Positions 1-11,573 of a stretch of 64,000 bases of DNA are shown here, in pieces. Numbering within the stretch: the stretch's first letter is position 1; each line of letters starts with the position of its first letter. The position numbers were made by a program, and so were the translations under genes. The notes below the pieces were generated by a model. It ran no database searches, was not told where the DNA came from, and saw only the letters and a program-made list of their open reading frames with translations. Source of the DNA: Eucommia ulmoides (taxonomy: Eukaryota; Streptophyta; Magnoliopsida; Garryales; Eucommiaceae); NCBI GenBank assembly GCA_016647705.1, contig CM028335.1:12731905-12795904 (forward strand), given 5' to 3'.

Positions 1-953
1 GAGATTAACGTCATCTACAGAGGATTGGGTCTCGGGAGAGAAACCTCTTCCTCTCGAAAGAGATATGAAAGTTAGGGCAAGAGAAAGGCCGAGCAGGATG
101 TGTACGAGGTCAGTACAGTAGATGATGTCTCGCACAATGTCATCTCCTTTAGTGAAGCCGACCTAAAAGGGGGTGCACGTCCCTACGATGACGCCCTGGT
201 CATTTCTTCCCTGGTTAATCATTTTGAAATAGCACGGATACTGGTTTGATGGTGGTAGCTCTGCCGATATCATCTTCAAATGTGATTGATCCCAGCGTGG
301 CTATACACTGGCTCCATGCCAATGTGCACCACCTGCCTGTTTGCCAGAAGAAAATAAAGTTTCTTCCAGACCGGCAAAAGATAATCGAAGAAGAAATGGA
401 CAAGCTCGTCAAGTAGGATGCGATGGAAGAGGTCAAATTCCTGGACTGACTAGCCAATGTTGTCCTGGCTCCTAAGGCCAACAACAAATGGAGACTTTGT
501 GTAGACTTCAAGGATCTTAACAAATTCTGCCCAAAAGACTTCTTCCCCCTTCCACGGATCGACATCATGATCGACGCCGCTGCTGGGTATGAGCAACTGA
601 GTTTCCTTGATGCCTACGCCAACTACAATCAGATCTCCATGTATCCTCCCGACAAGAATAAGACCTCGTTCATTACGGACAAAGGTACCTACTGCTATAA
701 GATTATGCCCTTCAGCCTCCGCAATGCCAGGGTGACCTATCAGAGGCTTGTAAACAAGATGTTTAAGGAAGAGATCGGGGAGACGATGGAGGTGTACATC
801 GATGACATGCTCATCAAGAGCAGCCGAGCTCAAGATCACCTCAGACACCTCTAGACTTGTTTTGACAAACTTCGCGCTCACCGTATGAAGTATTCACCCG
901 AACTGATTTTCACTACCGGGCTGACCTGTTATCCTAAGTTGTTCCACCTCAAC
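1..953 (+). pseudogene. Decayed gypsy (Tat-type) pol: protease and reverse transcriptase remnants
   Basis: Remnant of a Ty3/gypsy polyprotein. Around 236-280 the aspartic protease motif D-G-G-S-S-A-D-I can be read after a one-base shift that puts a TGA in the main frame. The sequence then jumps almost directly into reverse transcriptase (about 290-880): VDFKDLNKFCPKDFFPLPRI, then FLDAYANYNQI, then the catalytic YIDDM motif near 797-811. Several in-frame stops interrupt it, for example near 415 and 448. The segment between protease and RT and everything after the RT palm (RNase H, integrase) is missing, so it is an internally deleted copy. The 567-854 stretch is the longest open piece. The protein style matches the minus-strand elements at 5096-9278 and 32720-51212. 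It cannot be functional. Confidence 0.85.
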
Positions 954-1037
954 CCGGATCTCCATTCTCCAACAGACCACGATCATAACCCTTAGCGTCT
1001 CATGTTCTACGTCCACGTTAAGGCTTAGGGGGCAACT

Positions 1038-1820
1038 GATGTGAGTAAAATTTAATCTCCTCTACGTGTTCGTCACCTGGATCAAAATGGCCACATCACC
1101 AACACCACGACAACAAATGGCCTAATGAGCTCGGTGAATAGACAACCTGGATGGCTCCTCAAGTCGACAAAGACGAAAGACCTTATCAATCGCCAAACAA
1201 TAACCTCTAGTATCCTCCTCAAGTATCGCCAAAATAAGAGCAAGTCGGTGAGTCATCCCGACCTTCACCTCGATGCCCTGGCTGACCTAACATTCCTAAC
1301 AGGCTTGGCCCATGGGCTTCTGCATTAGCGTACAAAAGGCTCAAGCCCAGGCCCATAGCTCTAATCCGCCCGTGTTCTCCACGTGTCTGACTGATTAAGC
1401 AGATAACTGAGCTTAAGTCCCTAATTCTCTGAGATGTTAATGACATCCTAGCCTAGAAATAGAAGGCTTTGCCAAGTCATTCGACTCTCTAGAAAAACAT
1501 AACAAAAAGTTTGAGGTAATAGCTTTATCTCTCCAAGCGATTTGTTTTCTTTTCCCCTTGAACTCTTACTCTCACACCGGATGGGACACACTAGAAACAC
1601 CCCGACCCGTCTTGTGTACAGGTAGCAATCTGAAGGTCAGGCTGGACAACACCCTAACAGCCCGGACTACAGCTCAGATCAAGGCTCTGAAAGATCGGAC
1701 TCTCCAGCTCGAATAAAAGACTCCAGTAAGGACAAGGACACTCTCTATATCTGTTGCAACTCTCCATGCGAAGGGTGACCAGACCATACTGCTGGTTGGT
1801 CCATTTTTCGACACCAAAAC
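1038..1820 (+). mobile_element. LTR of the gypsy remnant (3' LTR)
   Basis: A purine-rich tract (AAGGCTTAGGGGGCAAC, 1021-1037) is followed by TGATGTGAG, the usual polypurine-tract/LTR start of this class; the same arrangement appears at 33613 (minus strand). The right end is less certain. I place it after the CCATTTTTCGACACC stretch near 1801-1820, which ends in CA. That length, about 780 bp, is close to the 803 bp LTR at 50410. No target duplication can be checked because the element starts outside the window. Confidence 0.5.
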
Positions 1821-2611
1821 AGTTTTTTATTTGATTTATTATAAGTAGAAAGGAGGAAAAATATAGGTTTTTAAAGTAGAAGGGCCATAATGAAACAAAG
1901 TCAAAGTGCAAGAGTTTTCAAGGTAATTAACCCAAAAAAATTCATTAACTCAGAGATCCTCTAAAGATATTACATTTTGCAGAGGAAGAGGAAAGATGTG
2001 CGATGGAAGATAGACGGGGTGGTGGTCTGTATGATATGAATTATGTCAAATTAAATTTTACACCATTACACTGTCAAATGTTTCCTACAAAATTAATTGA
2101 ATATGATTTATTTAATTTGAAGATTATACATGTTATTTAACATTAATTAACATAATAATATTAAATTATTTTTCTTTTATCGTACAAATTAATGAAATAA
2201 TTAACTATTGTATTCAAATCTAAAGCACAGAGTATAAGCATTGCCAAAAATACTATAGGAGTATAAAGTGTAATTTGAATTAATCATAGGGGTTCAAAGT
2301 GTAATTAGCCCTTATTAGTATCATTCTTTCCGTACCATGAAAAAATAAAAGAACTAAGTAAAAAAAAAGAGAAGAAAAGAAAACTAGCTCATCTTTTGGG
2401 GAGTTAAAAGTCTCTTTTATTGATATTATTATTGTTGTTGTTAATAATAATCATTCTGTTATTGTTGTTGAATAGTTATTTGAAAAAAAACTAATAAATA
2501 GAAAAAACTAAAAGAACTAAAAGACTAAAACATAATGAATAAAAAATGCATGCTCATTCATGTAGATGGGGAGGGTTAGATGTACGCACTATTTTCATGT
2601 CTAAACAAATA
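1821..2611. other. AT-rich stretch without recognisable gene
   Basis: I see only AT-rich DNA with short ATT/TTG microsatellites (about 2420-2475). Short texts of the type 'caaagtgtaattagccc' near 2300 resemble the ends of the GGGTTAAT repeat family found elsewhere in the window. Confidence 0.6.
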
Positions 2612-3360
2612 TGTTTTCTCTGAGAAAATTATTGTCCTTTTGGAAAAAATAAAAAATCAATCATATTATGTTTTTTCTTCGAAGATTCAAAATCAGGTTT
2701 ACAAGCTTAAAGAATTCATGTTCCAACAGACATGTTTTCTTTTAAAAATCTAAAACAGAAAAAAACGTTGAAAATTATTAAAAAAAACAAAAATTAAAAG
2801 ATTATCTTTTGGAAATTCTTGTTTTTTCTTAAAAAAAAAATAATCAAATTAAAAATCATGATTTTTTTTTATTTTTTTTTTCAAAAAATTAAAGTCGTTA
2901 GTTTTTTAGGGAAAAAAATTCAAATCAAAATCATATTTTTTCTGAAAATTTTAAGAATTTTTATATGCAAGCAAATCACCTTTTATTTTTTAAAAATATT
3001 TGTAAAAATAAAAATATTTCAAAAACTAAAAGATTTCAATTCTAAACATGTCTGCAAAAAAACAAAAAAAACTGTGATTCTTTCCAAAAAAAAAAAAAAA
3101 CACAAAGTTTCAAATTTTGAAAGTTTTTAGTTTTAGACCCTGTTGTGCAAGTTTAAAAAATTAATTAAAATTTATATTACTAGGTATTCACCATTTGACA
3201 ATTACACATGCATGAAACATTAAAAATGCTGTTTTTTTTTGTTTTTTTTTCATTTTTAATAATATTTTTAAAAATAAAAAAATTAATACAATTACAAAAA
3301 TGAAAAAAAAAAATGCAAATGTCAATCACTCCCATTTGTTGATGCACCTAAAAATAATAG

Positions 3361-3830
3361 GGTTAATTATAATTTACGCCCTATGGTTAGACCATTTTGC
3401 ACTTTGCTCTTATGTGGTATTTGCATCACTACTTTGCCCTGTGTACTTAGGCATTTATTGCATTTTATCTCTCTCGTCAGCACTTTACCCCTGTAGTTTA
3501 GGCCTACAATATCAGGGAATAAAGTGCAACAAGGTCTAACTACAGAGGTCAAAGTGCAAAATGACTTAACCCACATGGAATAAAATGTAATTTTATCCAG
3601 AATAATAAGTTTGAAAAAGGGTTAATTACTCTTTGGCCCCTTATGATTAGGCCTTGTTGTACTTTTCCTTCTGTATTATTTTCGTCAGTACTTTGCCCCC
3701 TATGCTGATGGACTAAAGTGCAATGATTAACTTTTTTGTTAACTTTAACGTTGAAGGGATAAAGTCAATGGAAATTCAGTAGTTACATTTAAATGACATT
3801 TGTACCCTTAATTTTTTATAGGGATTATAA
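3361..3830. repeat. GGGTTAAT-family inverted repeat pair (MITE-like)
   Basis: Two adjacent members of a dispersed family with the recurring wording 'gggttaattata...ttgcactttg' and 'aaagtgcaa'. The first (3361-3597) is itself an inverted repeat: GGGTTAATTATAATTTACGC at the left and a complementary 'aatgtaattttatcc' at the right. The second (3618-3830) resembles one terminal inverted repeat of the larger element at 30649-32699. The same pair is present in copy 2 (about 9966-10440). No protein is encoded; the short reading frames here are by-products. Confidence 0.6.
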
Positions 3831-4938
3831 AATTTTTAGATGATATCTTAAGTCGACCCCGTATCGATTCTACAAAGAACGGGTTGTATAATGGTTGGAT
3901 CTAAACCATGTATTGGATCTAACCCACAAATACTAATATTTTATTTCTAACATTTATAAAAATGATAAAAATAAGAATTGATTGGATGAACAATGTAACA
4001 AAATGAATATCTTTGTTAGACAACCTTAAACAAATAAAATAAAATAAAAGATTAAAACAACATTAAGAAAATATAAAACAAATATAGCCTGACTCGATTT
4101 AGAGACCTAGTCTTCCATGAATTTTTGTTCTTTCAAAAGATGTTCAACAATTATTCCGATGAGGAATCCCAAAAACATAAAATGAAGAAGAAGATATATA
4201 TGGAGAATAAAAGAAAAAAATAAATAAAAAGGTGTGAATGCTACATCCTCTTCGACTAGTGAATGGAATGAATAAATAATCCGAATCAAGCTCATTATTG
4301 TCGAATTTGATATGTGCCGAATTTGATCCCTTAATTCTCCATTATTGCCAATTTGATCCTATTAATCCTTTCATTCTATTTAATGGACCTTTAATAAGCC
4401 TTTGACCGTTAAAGTTAACGGAAAATTTAACCACTGCACTTAAATCTTAAGCACATGGTAATTTAAGTTTTTTATTCTAATTTCCATAGAATTTCAAAAT
4501 CTTTAAATGAATGAACAAAATCTAGATTAGATTGGCTAGTTGAAAAAAAAAATTGAAAAGAAAAATAATAATAATTAAAAAAAAAAAAAAAGAACTTTGA
4601 ATTATTTCAAAAGAGTAGGTTTAATTAATAATAACAATAACACCGATCCCCATATTTAAAATAAATGTATCATTAGACCTTATATTTAATGGTCATTAAC
4701 GCCCTTAAGATTGCCCGGTGAAGTGATTAGTCGGAGTGCGCTTAAGCTAACCCGGATGAAAAAACAAAAACAAAAAAAATCTATCTTTAAACATTTTAAA
4801 AAAGGCTTCTTCATTTATTTTTGTCTCCGGAGTAAACCAACAAAAAAATTGTTTAACAAAAAAAAAATGAAAATTAAATACTAATAAGTTAAGCCAGAAC
4901 ATTTTTTGGGAAAAAAAATTAAATATTGGAAAAAAAAA

Positions 4939-5095
4939 TTATTGGGGGCGCTGGAAATGGGGTTCGATCCACGTACACTGTACTTGTTATGCTAACTCAC
5001 AGTATGCCAAGCCTCGACGACCATCAAAAGAGTGATACTCCTTAGTAGACGAAGAATAGAAGACCCCACTCTCCCCAAAGAACTTGGGCAAATAC
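4939..5095 (-). pseudogene. C-terminal scrap of F-box/DUF295 gene (copy 1)
   Basis: Read on the minus strand this encodes the last ~50 residues of the same F-box/DUF295 protein as the genes at 11322 and 51520: SSTKEYHSFDGRRGLAYCEL, a premature TAA, then the ending WIEPHFQRPQ and the natural stop (4939-4941). The premature TAA stands where the 51520 copy has GAG. The fragment ends abruptly at about 5095 against retroelement RNase H sequence. It keeps the five-G version of the run next to the stop codon, which shows that the ancestral stop is the one also used by the 51520 copy. Confidence 0.85.
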
Positions 5096-6344
5096 GGTTA
5101 CTACATGTGTTTGGAAATAGGGTCGGAGCCTCCTAGCAGCAATTACTAAAGCTAATGCTAGTTTTTCTAACTCCGTATAACGGCTGTCAGCTGAAACCAA
5201 CGATTTTCTAACGTAGTAGACCGAACTTTTCCCTCTTGCGTGTTCTTGAACCAGTGCAACACTTACTGCCACCGGGGTTACTGCCAAGTACTACTTCAAC
5301 TCTTCTCCTGGGTATACCTTTGCCAGTGTTTCTACTAAGCCCAGATAATCTTTTATAGATTGAAAAGCACGCTCACAGTCATCATCCCACTGAAAGGTCT
5401 TGTTTCCCCTCAAAATTTTGAAGAAGGGTGTACACCTATCAGTAAATTTTGAGATGAATCTGTTTAATGTTGCCAATATTTCAGTTAACACTTGAACTTC
5501 TCGTATAGAAGAAGAGGATTTTAGATTCTTGACAGTTTCTATCTGTCCTGAATCTACTGTAATGCCGAGCTGATTAACTACAGAACCAAGAAACTTGCCG
5601 GAAGTGACACCAAAAGCGCATTTTTCAGGATTCAACTTCATATCGTACTTTCTTAAAACAGAAAAAGTTCCAGCTAGATGAGAGAGATGATATGTTTGCT
5701 TAGAACTTTTGACCAGCATATCATCTATATAAACTTCCATGGTAGTCCCAATTTGATCTTGAAAAATGTGATTCACCAGCTGCTGGTAAGTAGCACCTGC
5801 ATTTCTCAAACTGAAAGGCATTACCTTATAACAATAAGTATCTTTTGGTGTGATAAACGATGTCCCTTCCTCATCTTGCTGATCCATATAGATTTGATTG
5901 TAGCCTGAGTAAGCATCCATCATAGATAGGCGTTGGTGGCCGACAGCAGCATCAACCATCTGATCAATCCTTGGCATCGGATAACAATCTTTAGGGCATA
6001 CTTGATTCAGATCGGTAAAATCCACACACATCCTCCATTTTTTCATTTTTCTTTTTTACAAGAAATGGATTAGCTAACCATCTGGGGTATGTCACATCCT
6101 TGATGTGGCCAATAGAAAATAATTTCTTCACTTCAGCTCCAATTATTTGTTCTTTCTCAGGGCTGAACGTTCTTATTTTTTGCCGAACTGGAGGATATGA
6201 TCTGCAAATGTCCAAACAATAAACAACAACATCAGTACTTATTCTTTTCATATCAGCCGGTGACCAGTAAAAAATATCCAAGTTCATTTGAAGCAGTTTC
6301 CTAATTTCCTCCTCCTCAGTCTGGCTTAATGATTCGCCAATCAT
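5096..6344 (-). pseudogene. Gypsy reverse transcriptase and partial RNase H
   Basis: Reading from 6344 down: an N-terminal RT region (residue text SPEKEQIIGAEVKKL), a frame overlap near 5991-6046, then the RT core with VDFTDLNQVCPKDCYPMPRI, DAYSGYNQI, the catalytic YIDDMLVKS and the LNPEKCAFGV thumb-side motif. An in-frame TAG at 5291-5293 is followed in the same frame by RNase H sequence (SRYTELEKLALALVIAARRL). That text is cut at about 5096, before the catalytic part of RNase H is complete. The family copies RNA to DNA in cytoplasmic particles. The breaks make this copy non-functional. Confidence 0.85.
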
Positions 6345-6704
6345 AAGCTTCTAAGTACCGTTATTGAAAGTTATCTATTTAACTTGCTCAGCAGGTTGAA
6401 TCACACTGGAGTGCTCTCTGAAATCATCAATCTCTTCTGCCGAGTCAACAGATGGACCTGCTTCATGAACTTTCTTTGATTGTTATAAATGAGAGCTTTT
6501 TCCCTTCATAGCAATGGCAAAACAATTCCTTGAAGAGGCTTGATCTCTCCTTATAACTGCCACAAAATCTCTTCTGGCATACTTCACGCATTGATGATAC
6601 GTTAATGCTCTAGCTCTCATTGCGTTCAACCATGATCGGCCCAAAATGACATTGTATAATGATATAGAGTTTATCACCATGAACTCCGTGGCCTTGGTGT
6701 AACC
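6345..6704 (-). pseudogene. Gypsy protease-to-RT linker (degenerate)
   Basis: Minus-strand reading gives short protease-like pieces, notably 'YNVILGRSWLNAMRA' near 6600-6660, the usual end of the gypsy aspartic protease fold (I-L-G-R-x-W-L-N). It is separated by stop codons from both the protease segment above it and the RT below it. Confidence 0.7.
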
Positions 6705-7418
6705 TTACTCCTCTTTATTAGAGGTGACTGACAAAATAATTTTGCCACAAGGAGAAGTAAGCTCGCCATTAAATCCGATCATAACAGTCTGTGTTGAGCT
6801 CACGTTTGAGCTCAACACTCCCATCTGTTTCAAAGTACTAACGAAGATAATTTTTGCTGAGCTACCATTATCAATCAAGATACGTCGGACCTGGAAGCTT
6901 GAGATCCACAAAGATATGACTAAGCTATCTTCATGTGGGTGGACAATCCCTCTACAATCATTCTCAGAAAAAGAGATAATAGGACCTAGCTTTGTCACCG
7001 CTAACGACTCCCTATAGTAACGTTCCAACGTCACTTCACGAACTTTTCTTTTTCGTGCACGATTGGATTCCCCAATATTCGGTCCGAAGGAATTTATCAT
7101 AAAGATTACCTCTCGATTTTTTTTAGGATGCTCTTCTTTCCGCTCTCTGTCTCGATGTTCTTCTCCTCGGTTATCATTTCTAGGTCTCTTCTTATCTCTG
7201 GGGCGATCTTGCATGTAATCCCGCAATTGTCCCAAGTCCGCAAGTCGCCTGATCTCCTTTTGAAGTTCCCAGCAATCGTTTATATTATGTCCATGATCTT
7301 TATGGAAATCGCAATACTTTGAACGATTCTTTCGATTTGACTTAGTGGTCTGTTTGGGAGGCCATTGAATATCTAACGTATAAATCTCCTGCAGGATCCG
7401 TGATATCGACATGTGCAA
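6705..7418 (-). pseudogene. Gypsy gag C-terminus with zinc knuckle and aspartic protease
   Basis: An open 237-codon piece. Near its start (residues about 35-55) is the knuckle-like motif C-D-F-H-K-D-H-G-H-N-x4-C-W-E-L that closes gag in this element class. A highly charged K/R/E/D stretch follows (about 70-105). The protease active site lies at about residues 178-188 (RRILIDNGSSAKIIF, with D-N-G-S in place of D-T-G). The order gag, knuckle, protease, RT is normal for Ty3/gypsy. The piece is open only because the breaks fall on either side of it. Confidence 0.8.
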
Positions 7419-7529
7419 TCCAGGAAGGCCTGGTTCCTAGCGAACTGTTGGGTTGGAATTTGAATTCCTTGATTGGTCTTTACGCCGATCAGACGTGCCA
7501 GTTTTAGCCTTACCAATATCTTTCTCATG

Positions 7530-8560
7530 TTACCTGGGATGATCACTAAATAATCCCCTGCCTTCCCTAGCCAGTTTTACATCTTCTAGCTTCATGTAAG
7601 GCTTGGATTTCTCCATTAGCTCCGTCATACTCCGAGGGCACTTTTTGGTTAAAGAATCTTGGAATCGGCCAGGACGCAGACCTGATGTAAAAGCATTAAA
7701 AATAAGATTTGTATCACATCCCTCAATGCAAGTCAGTTCCTCATTAAACTGGCTCATATACTGACGCAAAGTTTCTCCTTTCTCCTGACACAGAGCTAGC
7801 AGGAAATCCGGTCCTTTCATTAACCTCTGACAGGTTATGAAACAGTTAATGAACGTCTTGCCGAACTCATTAAATAACGTTATAGAGTTCGCAAGAAGAG
7901 AATGCAACCATTCAAGAGCTGATCCCTTTAAAGTGGTCACAAAAGCTCGGCAAATGGTGGAATCGCTAGAGTTATACAAATTCATGACATGTTTGAACTG
8001 CCAGATATGGTCCATCGGATCAGTTCTCCCATCGTACTTTTCAAATTCGTTGGATCGAACCTTTCAGAAAGTGGGATAGCCAGTATTTCAGGAGAGAAAG
8101 GCATCTCAGTTCCCTTTAATAATGCATCCAGCTCGTCCAGAGGCTAAACTCTCTCATTTTGACTCCTGATCTATCGATGTGAATCAACAGTCTCAATTTG
8201 AATACTGGTCCCTTGTTCTAGTTCGTGATTAGCCTCTCCATGGGCATGTCATTCTTCATAAAATTGTGGATCAGCATATTGTGGAGTTTCTACATCCTCC
8301 CTAACTCCATGAGTGCTCGTATTGAACTGCAACCTGTTGTCAGCGATTATGCTAGCCATGTACTTGATAGTTTCTACCATCTCGGCCATTTTCGCATTAA
8401 GAGCATCTATCTTCGCATCCATATTTACTGCAGCAGATGGCATATCAGACGAAATCTCTTCACACTACTGCGAATGATCATCTTCGTACCGTTCATCAGG
8501 TACGTCTAGGACTGAAGGTAGTGGTAAGTCATTATTCCGACTAGTCATCGGTGCCCTAGC
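7530..8560 (-). pseudogene. Gypsy gag (capsid domain) with N-terminal pieces
   Basis: The 7530-8015 part reads as a Retrotrans_gag domain: 'AFVTTLKGSALEWLHSL', then 'LLALCQEKGETLRQYMSQF' and 'AFTSGLRPGRFQDSLTKK'. The piece at 8249-8443 continues N-terminally in another frame (MPSAAVNMDAKIDALNAKMA), with a short coiled-coil look. Stops at about 8144 and 8466 separate the pieces. Gag would form the capsid of the retroelement particle. Confidence 0.75.
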
Positions 8561-8603
8561 TCGCAATTACCTCATATCGGCAACGTAGTGTTTTTCGTTC
8601 GTT

Positions 8604-8622
8604 TCCCACAGATGGCGCCAAA
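8604..8622 (-). other. Primer-binding site region of the 5096-9278 element
   Basis: Directly inside the LTR on the minus strand the sequence reads TTTGGCGCCATCTGTGGG, the arrangement expected for a tRNA primer-binding site next to the U5 end (ACATCA). Which tRNA it fits was not tested. Confidence 0.6.
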
Positions 8623-9278
8623 TGATGTAGTCAAAATTTTCAATCACATGCCAATCTCCACACGCACTAGAAAATCTTTCGTCTTTCTTCTCGACCTGCA
8701 AAATCGTGAATTCTAATGGGGAACATCGGTGTGGTGTCAGCCAAAAAACCTATGGCGTGAGAATAAGTTAATCTGAATATAGTGAGAATAAATAACACAC
8801 TCAAAAATCAGTTCACTATTACCTGTTACCTTCTTCCCTTTTATAAGGTGGTCTGCTTGTTATCACTTGAATAAAAATATCATTCAGTTATTCATATCTC
8901 TCTACCGTTACGTATAATAGCCATTATACCGGTAATAAAGGGAGAATATCTGTAACAGTCACAATTAATCATGGACTGTTACAGTCAATTTAGACGTACC
9001 TTAACGTATATAGGTTTTGATCCAAACTCTGAAATGATTGTTTCCTCTTTGGCTTTTGACATTGTGGGCTTATTAATACCCAACTATAGGCCTTATTATA
9101 TGACAACCCATTTATTCATATAGATCATCTAACCAGTGTTTGAATCATGGGCTTATGCTGCCCCAACCCATTTAACAGGCGGACTTATCTGACCTCAATT
9201 CAGAATCCATATAACGGATCCGACCTGTTTAGAATTTTATACCTAGGTCAGTTTGGGGCAGGAGTTTTACCCACATCA
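8623..9278 (-). mobile_element. 5' LTR (656 bp) of the truncated gypsy element
   Basis: Ends are TGATGT (plus strand 8623) and ACATCA (9278), perfect inverted hexamers. The outer end (9278) abuts the duplicated F-box downstream segment, and the inner end abuts the primer-binding site. Copy 1 of that segment (2612) lacks the LTR, so it shows the unoccupied site. Confidence 0.85.
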
Positions 9279-11176
9279 TTATCTCTGAGAAAATTATTGT
9301 CCTTCAAAAAAAAAAAAAAAATCGATCATATTATGTTTTTTCTTCGAAGATTCAAAATCACGTTTACAAGCTTAAAGATTTCATGTTCCAACGGACATGT
9401 TTTCTTTTCAAAATCTAAAAAAGAAAAAACGGTTGAAAATTATTAAAAAAATAAATAATTAAAAGATTATCTTTTGGGAATTCTTGTTTTTTTCTTAAAA
9501 AAAAATAATCAAATTAAAAATCATGATTTTTTTTTTTCAAAAAATTAAAGTCGTGAGTTTTTGAGGGGAAAAAATTCAAATCAAAATCATATTTTTTCTG
9601 AAACTTTTAAGAATATTTATATGCAAGCAAATCACCTTTTATTTTTTAAAAATATTTGTAAAAATAAAAATATTTCAAAAACTAACTGTGGTTCTTTCAA
9701 AAAAAAAAAAACACAGTTTCAAATTTTGAAAGTTTTTAGTTTTAGACCCGCACAATTTAAAAAAAATTAATTGAATTTTATATTACTAGGTATTTACCAT
9801 TTGACAATTACACATGCATGAAACATTAAAAATGCTGTTTTTTTTTTTTTTTAATTTCATGTTTAATAATATTTTTAAAAATAAACAAATTAATACAATT
9901 ACAAAAATGAAAAAAAAAATGCAAATGTTAATCACTCCCATTTGTTGTTGCACCTAAAAATAATAGGGTTAATTATACTTTACGCCCTATGATTAGGCCG
10001 TTTTGCACTTTGCTCTCATGTGGTATTTGCATCACCACTTTGCCCGCCAGTAGTTAGGCATTTGTTGCATTTTATCTCTCTCGTCAATACTTTACCCCCT
10101 GTAGTTTAGGCCTACAATATCAGGGAATAAAGTGCAACAAGGCCTAACTGCAATGGGCAAAGTGCAAAATGGCTTAACCCACATGGAATAAAATGTAATT
10201 TTATCCAGAATAATAAGTTTGAAAAAGGGTTATTTACTCTTTGGCCTCTTATGGTTAGGCCTTGTTGTACTTTGCCTTTGTATTATTTTCGTCAGTACTT
10301 TGCCTCCTATGTTGGTGGACTAAAGTATAATGATTAACTTTTTTGTTAATTTTAACGTCAAATGGATAAAGTCAATGGAAATTCAGTAGTAGTTACAGTT
10401 AAATGACATTTGTACCCTTAAATTTTTTATAGGGATTATAAAAATTTTAGATGATATTTTAAATCGACCCCGTATCGATTGTACAAAGAACGAGTTGTAT
10501 AATGGTTGGATCTAAACCATGTATTGGATCTAACCCACAAATACTAATATTTTATTTCTAACATTTATAAAAATGATAAAAATAAGAATGGATTGGATGA
10601 ACAATGTAACAAAATGAATATCTTTGTTATACAACCTTAAACAAATAAAATAAAATAAAAGATTAAAACAACATTAAGAAAATATAAAACAAATATAGCC
10701 TGACTCGATTTAGAGACCTAGTCTTCCATGAATTTTTGTTCTTTCAAAAGATGTTCAACAATTATTCCGATGAGGAATCCCAAAAACATAAAATGAAGAA
10801 GAAGATATATATGAAGAATAAAAGAAAAAATAAATAAAAAGGTGTGAATGCTACATCCTCTTCGACTAGTGAATGGAATGAATAAATAATCCAAATCAAG
10901 CTCATTATTGTCGAATTTGATATGTGCCGAATTTGATCCCTTAATTCTCCATTATTGCCAATTTGATCCTATTAATCCTTTCATTCTATTTAATGGACCT
11001 TTAATAAGCCTTTGACCGTTCAAGTTAACAGAAAATTTAACTGATGCACTTAAATCTTAAGCACATGATGATTTAAGTTTTTTATTCTAATTTCCATAGA
11101 ATTTCAAAATCTTTAAATGAATGAACAAAATCTAGATTAGATTGGCTAGTTGAAAAAAAAAAAAATTGAAAAGAAA

Positions 11177-11224
<48 letters not shown>

Positions 11225-11573
11225 AAGGAACTTTGAATTATTTCAAAAGAGTAGGTTTAATCGATAATAACAATAACATCGATCCCCATATTTAAAATAA
11301 ATGTATCATTAGCCCTTATATTTAATGGTCATTAACGCTCTTAAGATTGCCCAATGACGTGATTAGTCGGAGTGCGCTTAAGCTGACCCGGACAAAAAGA
11401 AAAAATCTATCTTTAAACATTTTTAAAAAGACTTCTTCATTTATTTTTGTCTCCGGAGTGAACCAGCAAAAAAATTGTTTAACAAAAAAAAAATGAAAAT
11501 TGCATACTAATAAGTTAAGCCGGAACATTTTTTGAGGAAAAAAAAAATATTGAAAAAAAAAAATTATTGGGGG
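9279..11573. repeat. Duplicated segment, copy 2 (downstream of F-box gene)
   Basis: Near-identical to 2612-4940. It holds AT-rich DNA, GGGTTAAT-family repeats (about 9966-10440) and an (AAT)n tract at about 11178-11213. No gene except the run-through tail of the F-box frame. Parts of this segment also match 30348-30648 and 51213-51519, the two halves of copy 3. Confidence 0.85.

Larger units (their letters stand above)
2612..5095. repeat. Duplicated segment, copy 1 (downstream flank and C-terminus of F-box gene)
   Basis: This segment matches 9279 to about 11735 almost base for base over its whole length. The matches include the 'ctctgagaaaattattgtcc' start, poly-A/poly-T runs, the GGGTTAAT repeats at 3360-3830 and the '(t)cgaatttgatatgtgccg' text at 4300. 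Its left boundary lies in ordinary AT-rich DNA (2600-2615), whereas the left boundary of copy 2 is the end of a retroelement LTR (9278). Its right end stops inside the F-box coding region at about 5095, where RNase H sequence of the minus-strand element begins. Confidence 0.85.
5096..9278 (-). mobile_element. Truncated Ty3/gypsy element, Tat-type (5' LTR, gag, protease, RT, part of RNase H)
   Basis: On the minus strand the order is 5' LTR (9278-8623), primer-binding site, gag, zinc knuckle, protease, RT and the start of RNase H. It stops dead at about 5096, with no second RNase H, integrase or 3' LTR. The remaining domains contain stops and frame breaks, so the element is inactive. The truncation point coincides with the point at which the F-box scrap ends, so it is a rearrangement joint, not an integration end. 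Confidence 0.85.

Noticed and set aside
2819..3130. 103-codon Lys/Phe/Ile-rich frame
   Set aside because: Poly-A/poly-T sequence. The counterpart in copy 2 (9480-9740) is not open in the same way.
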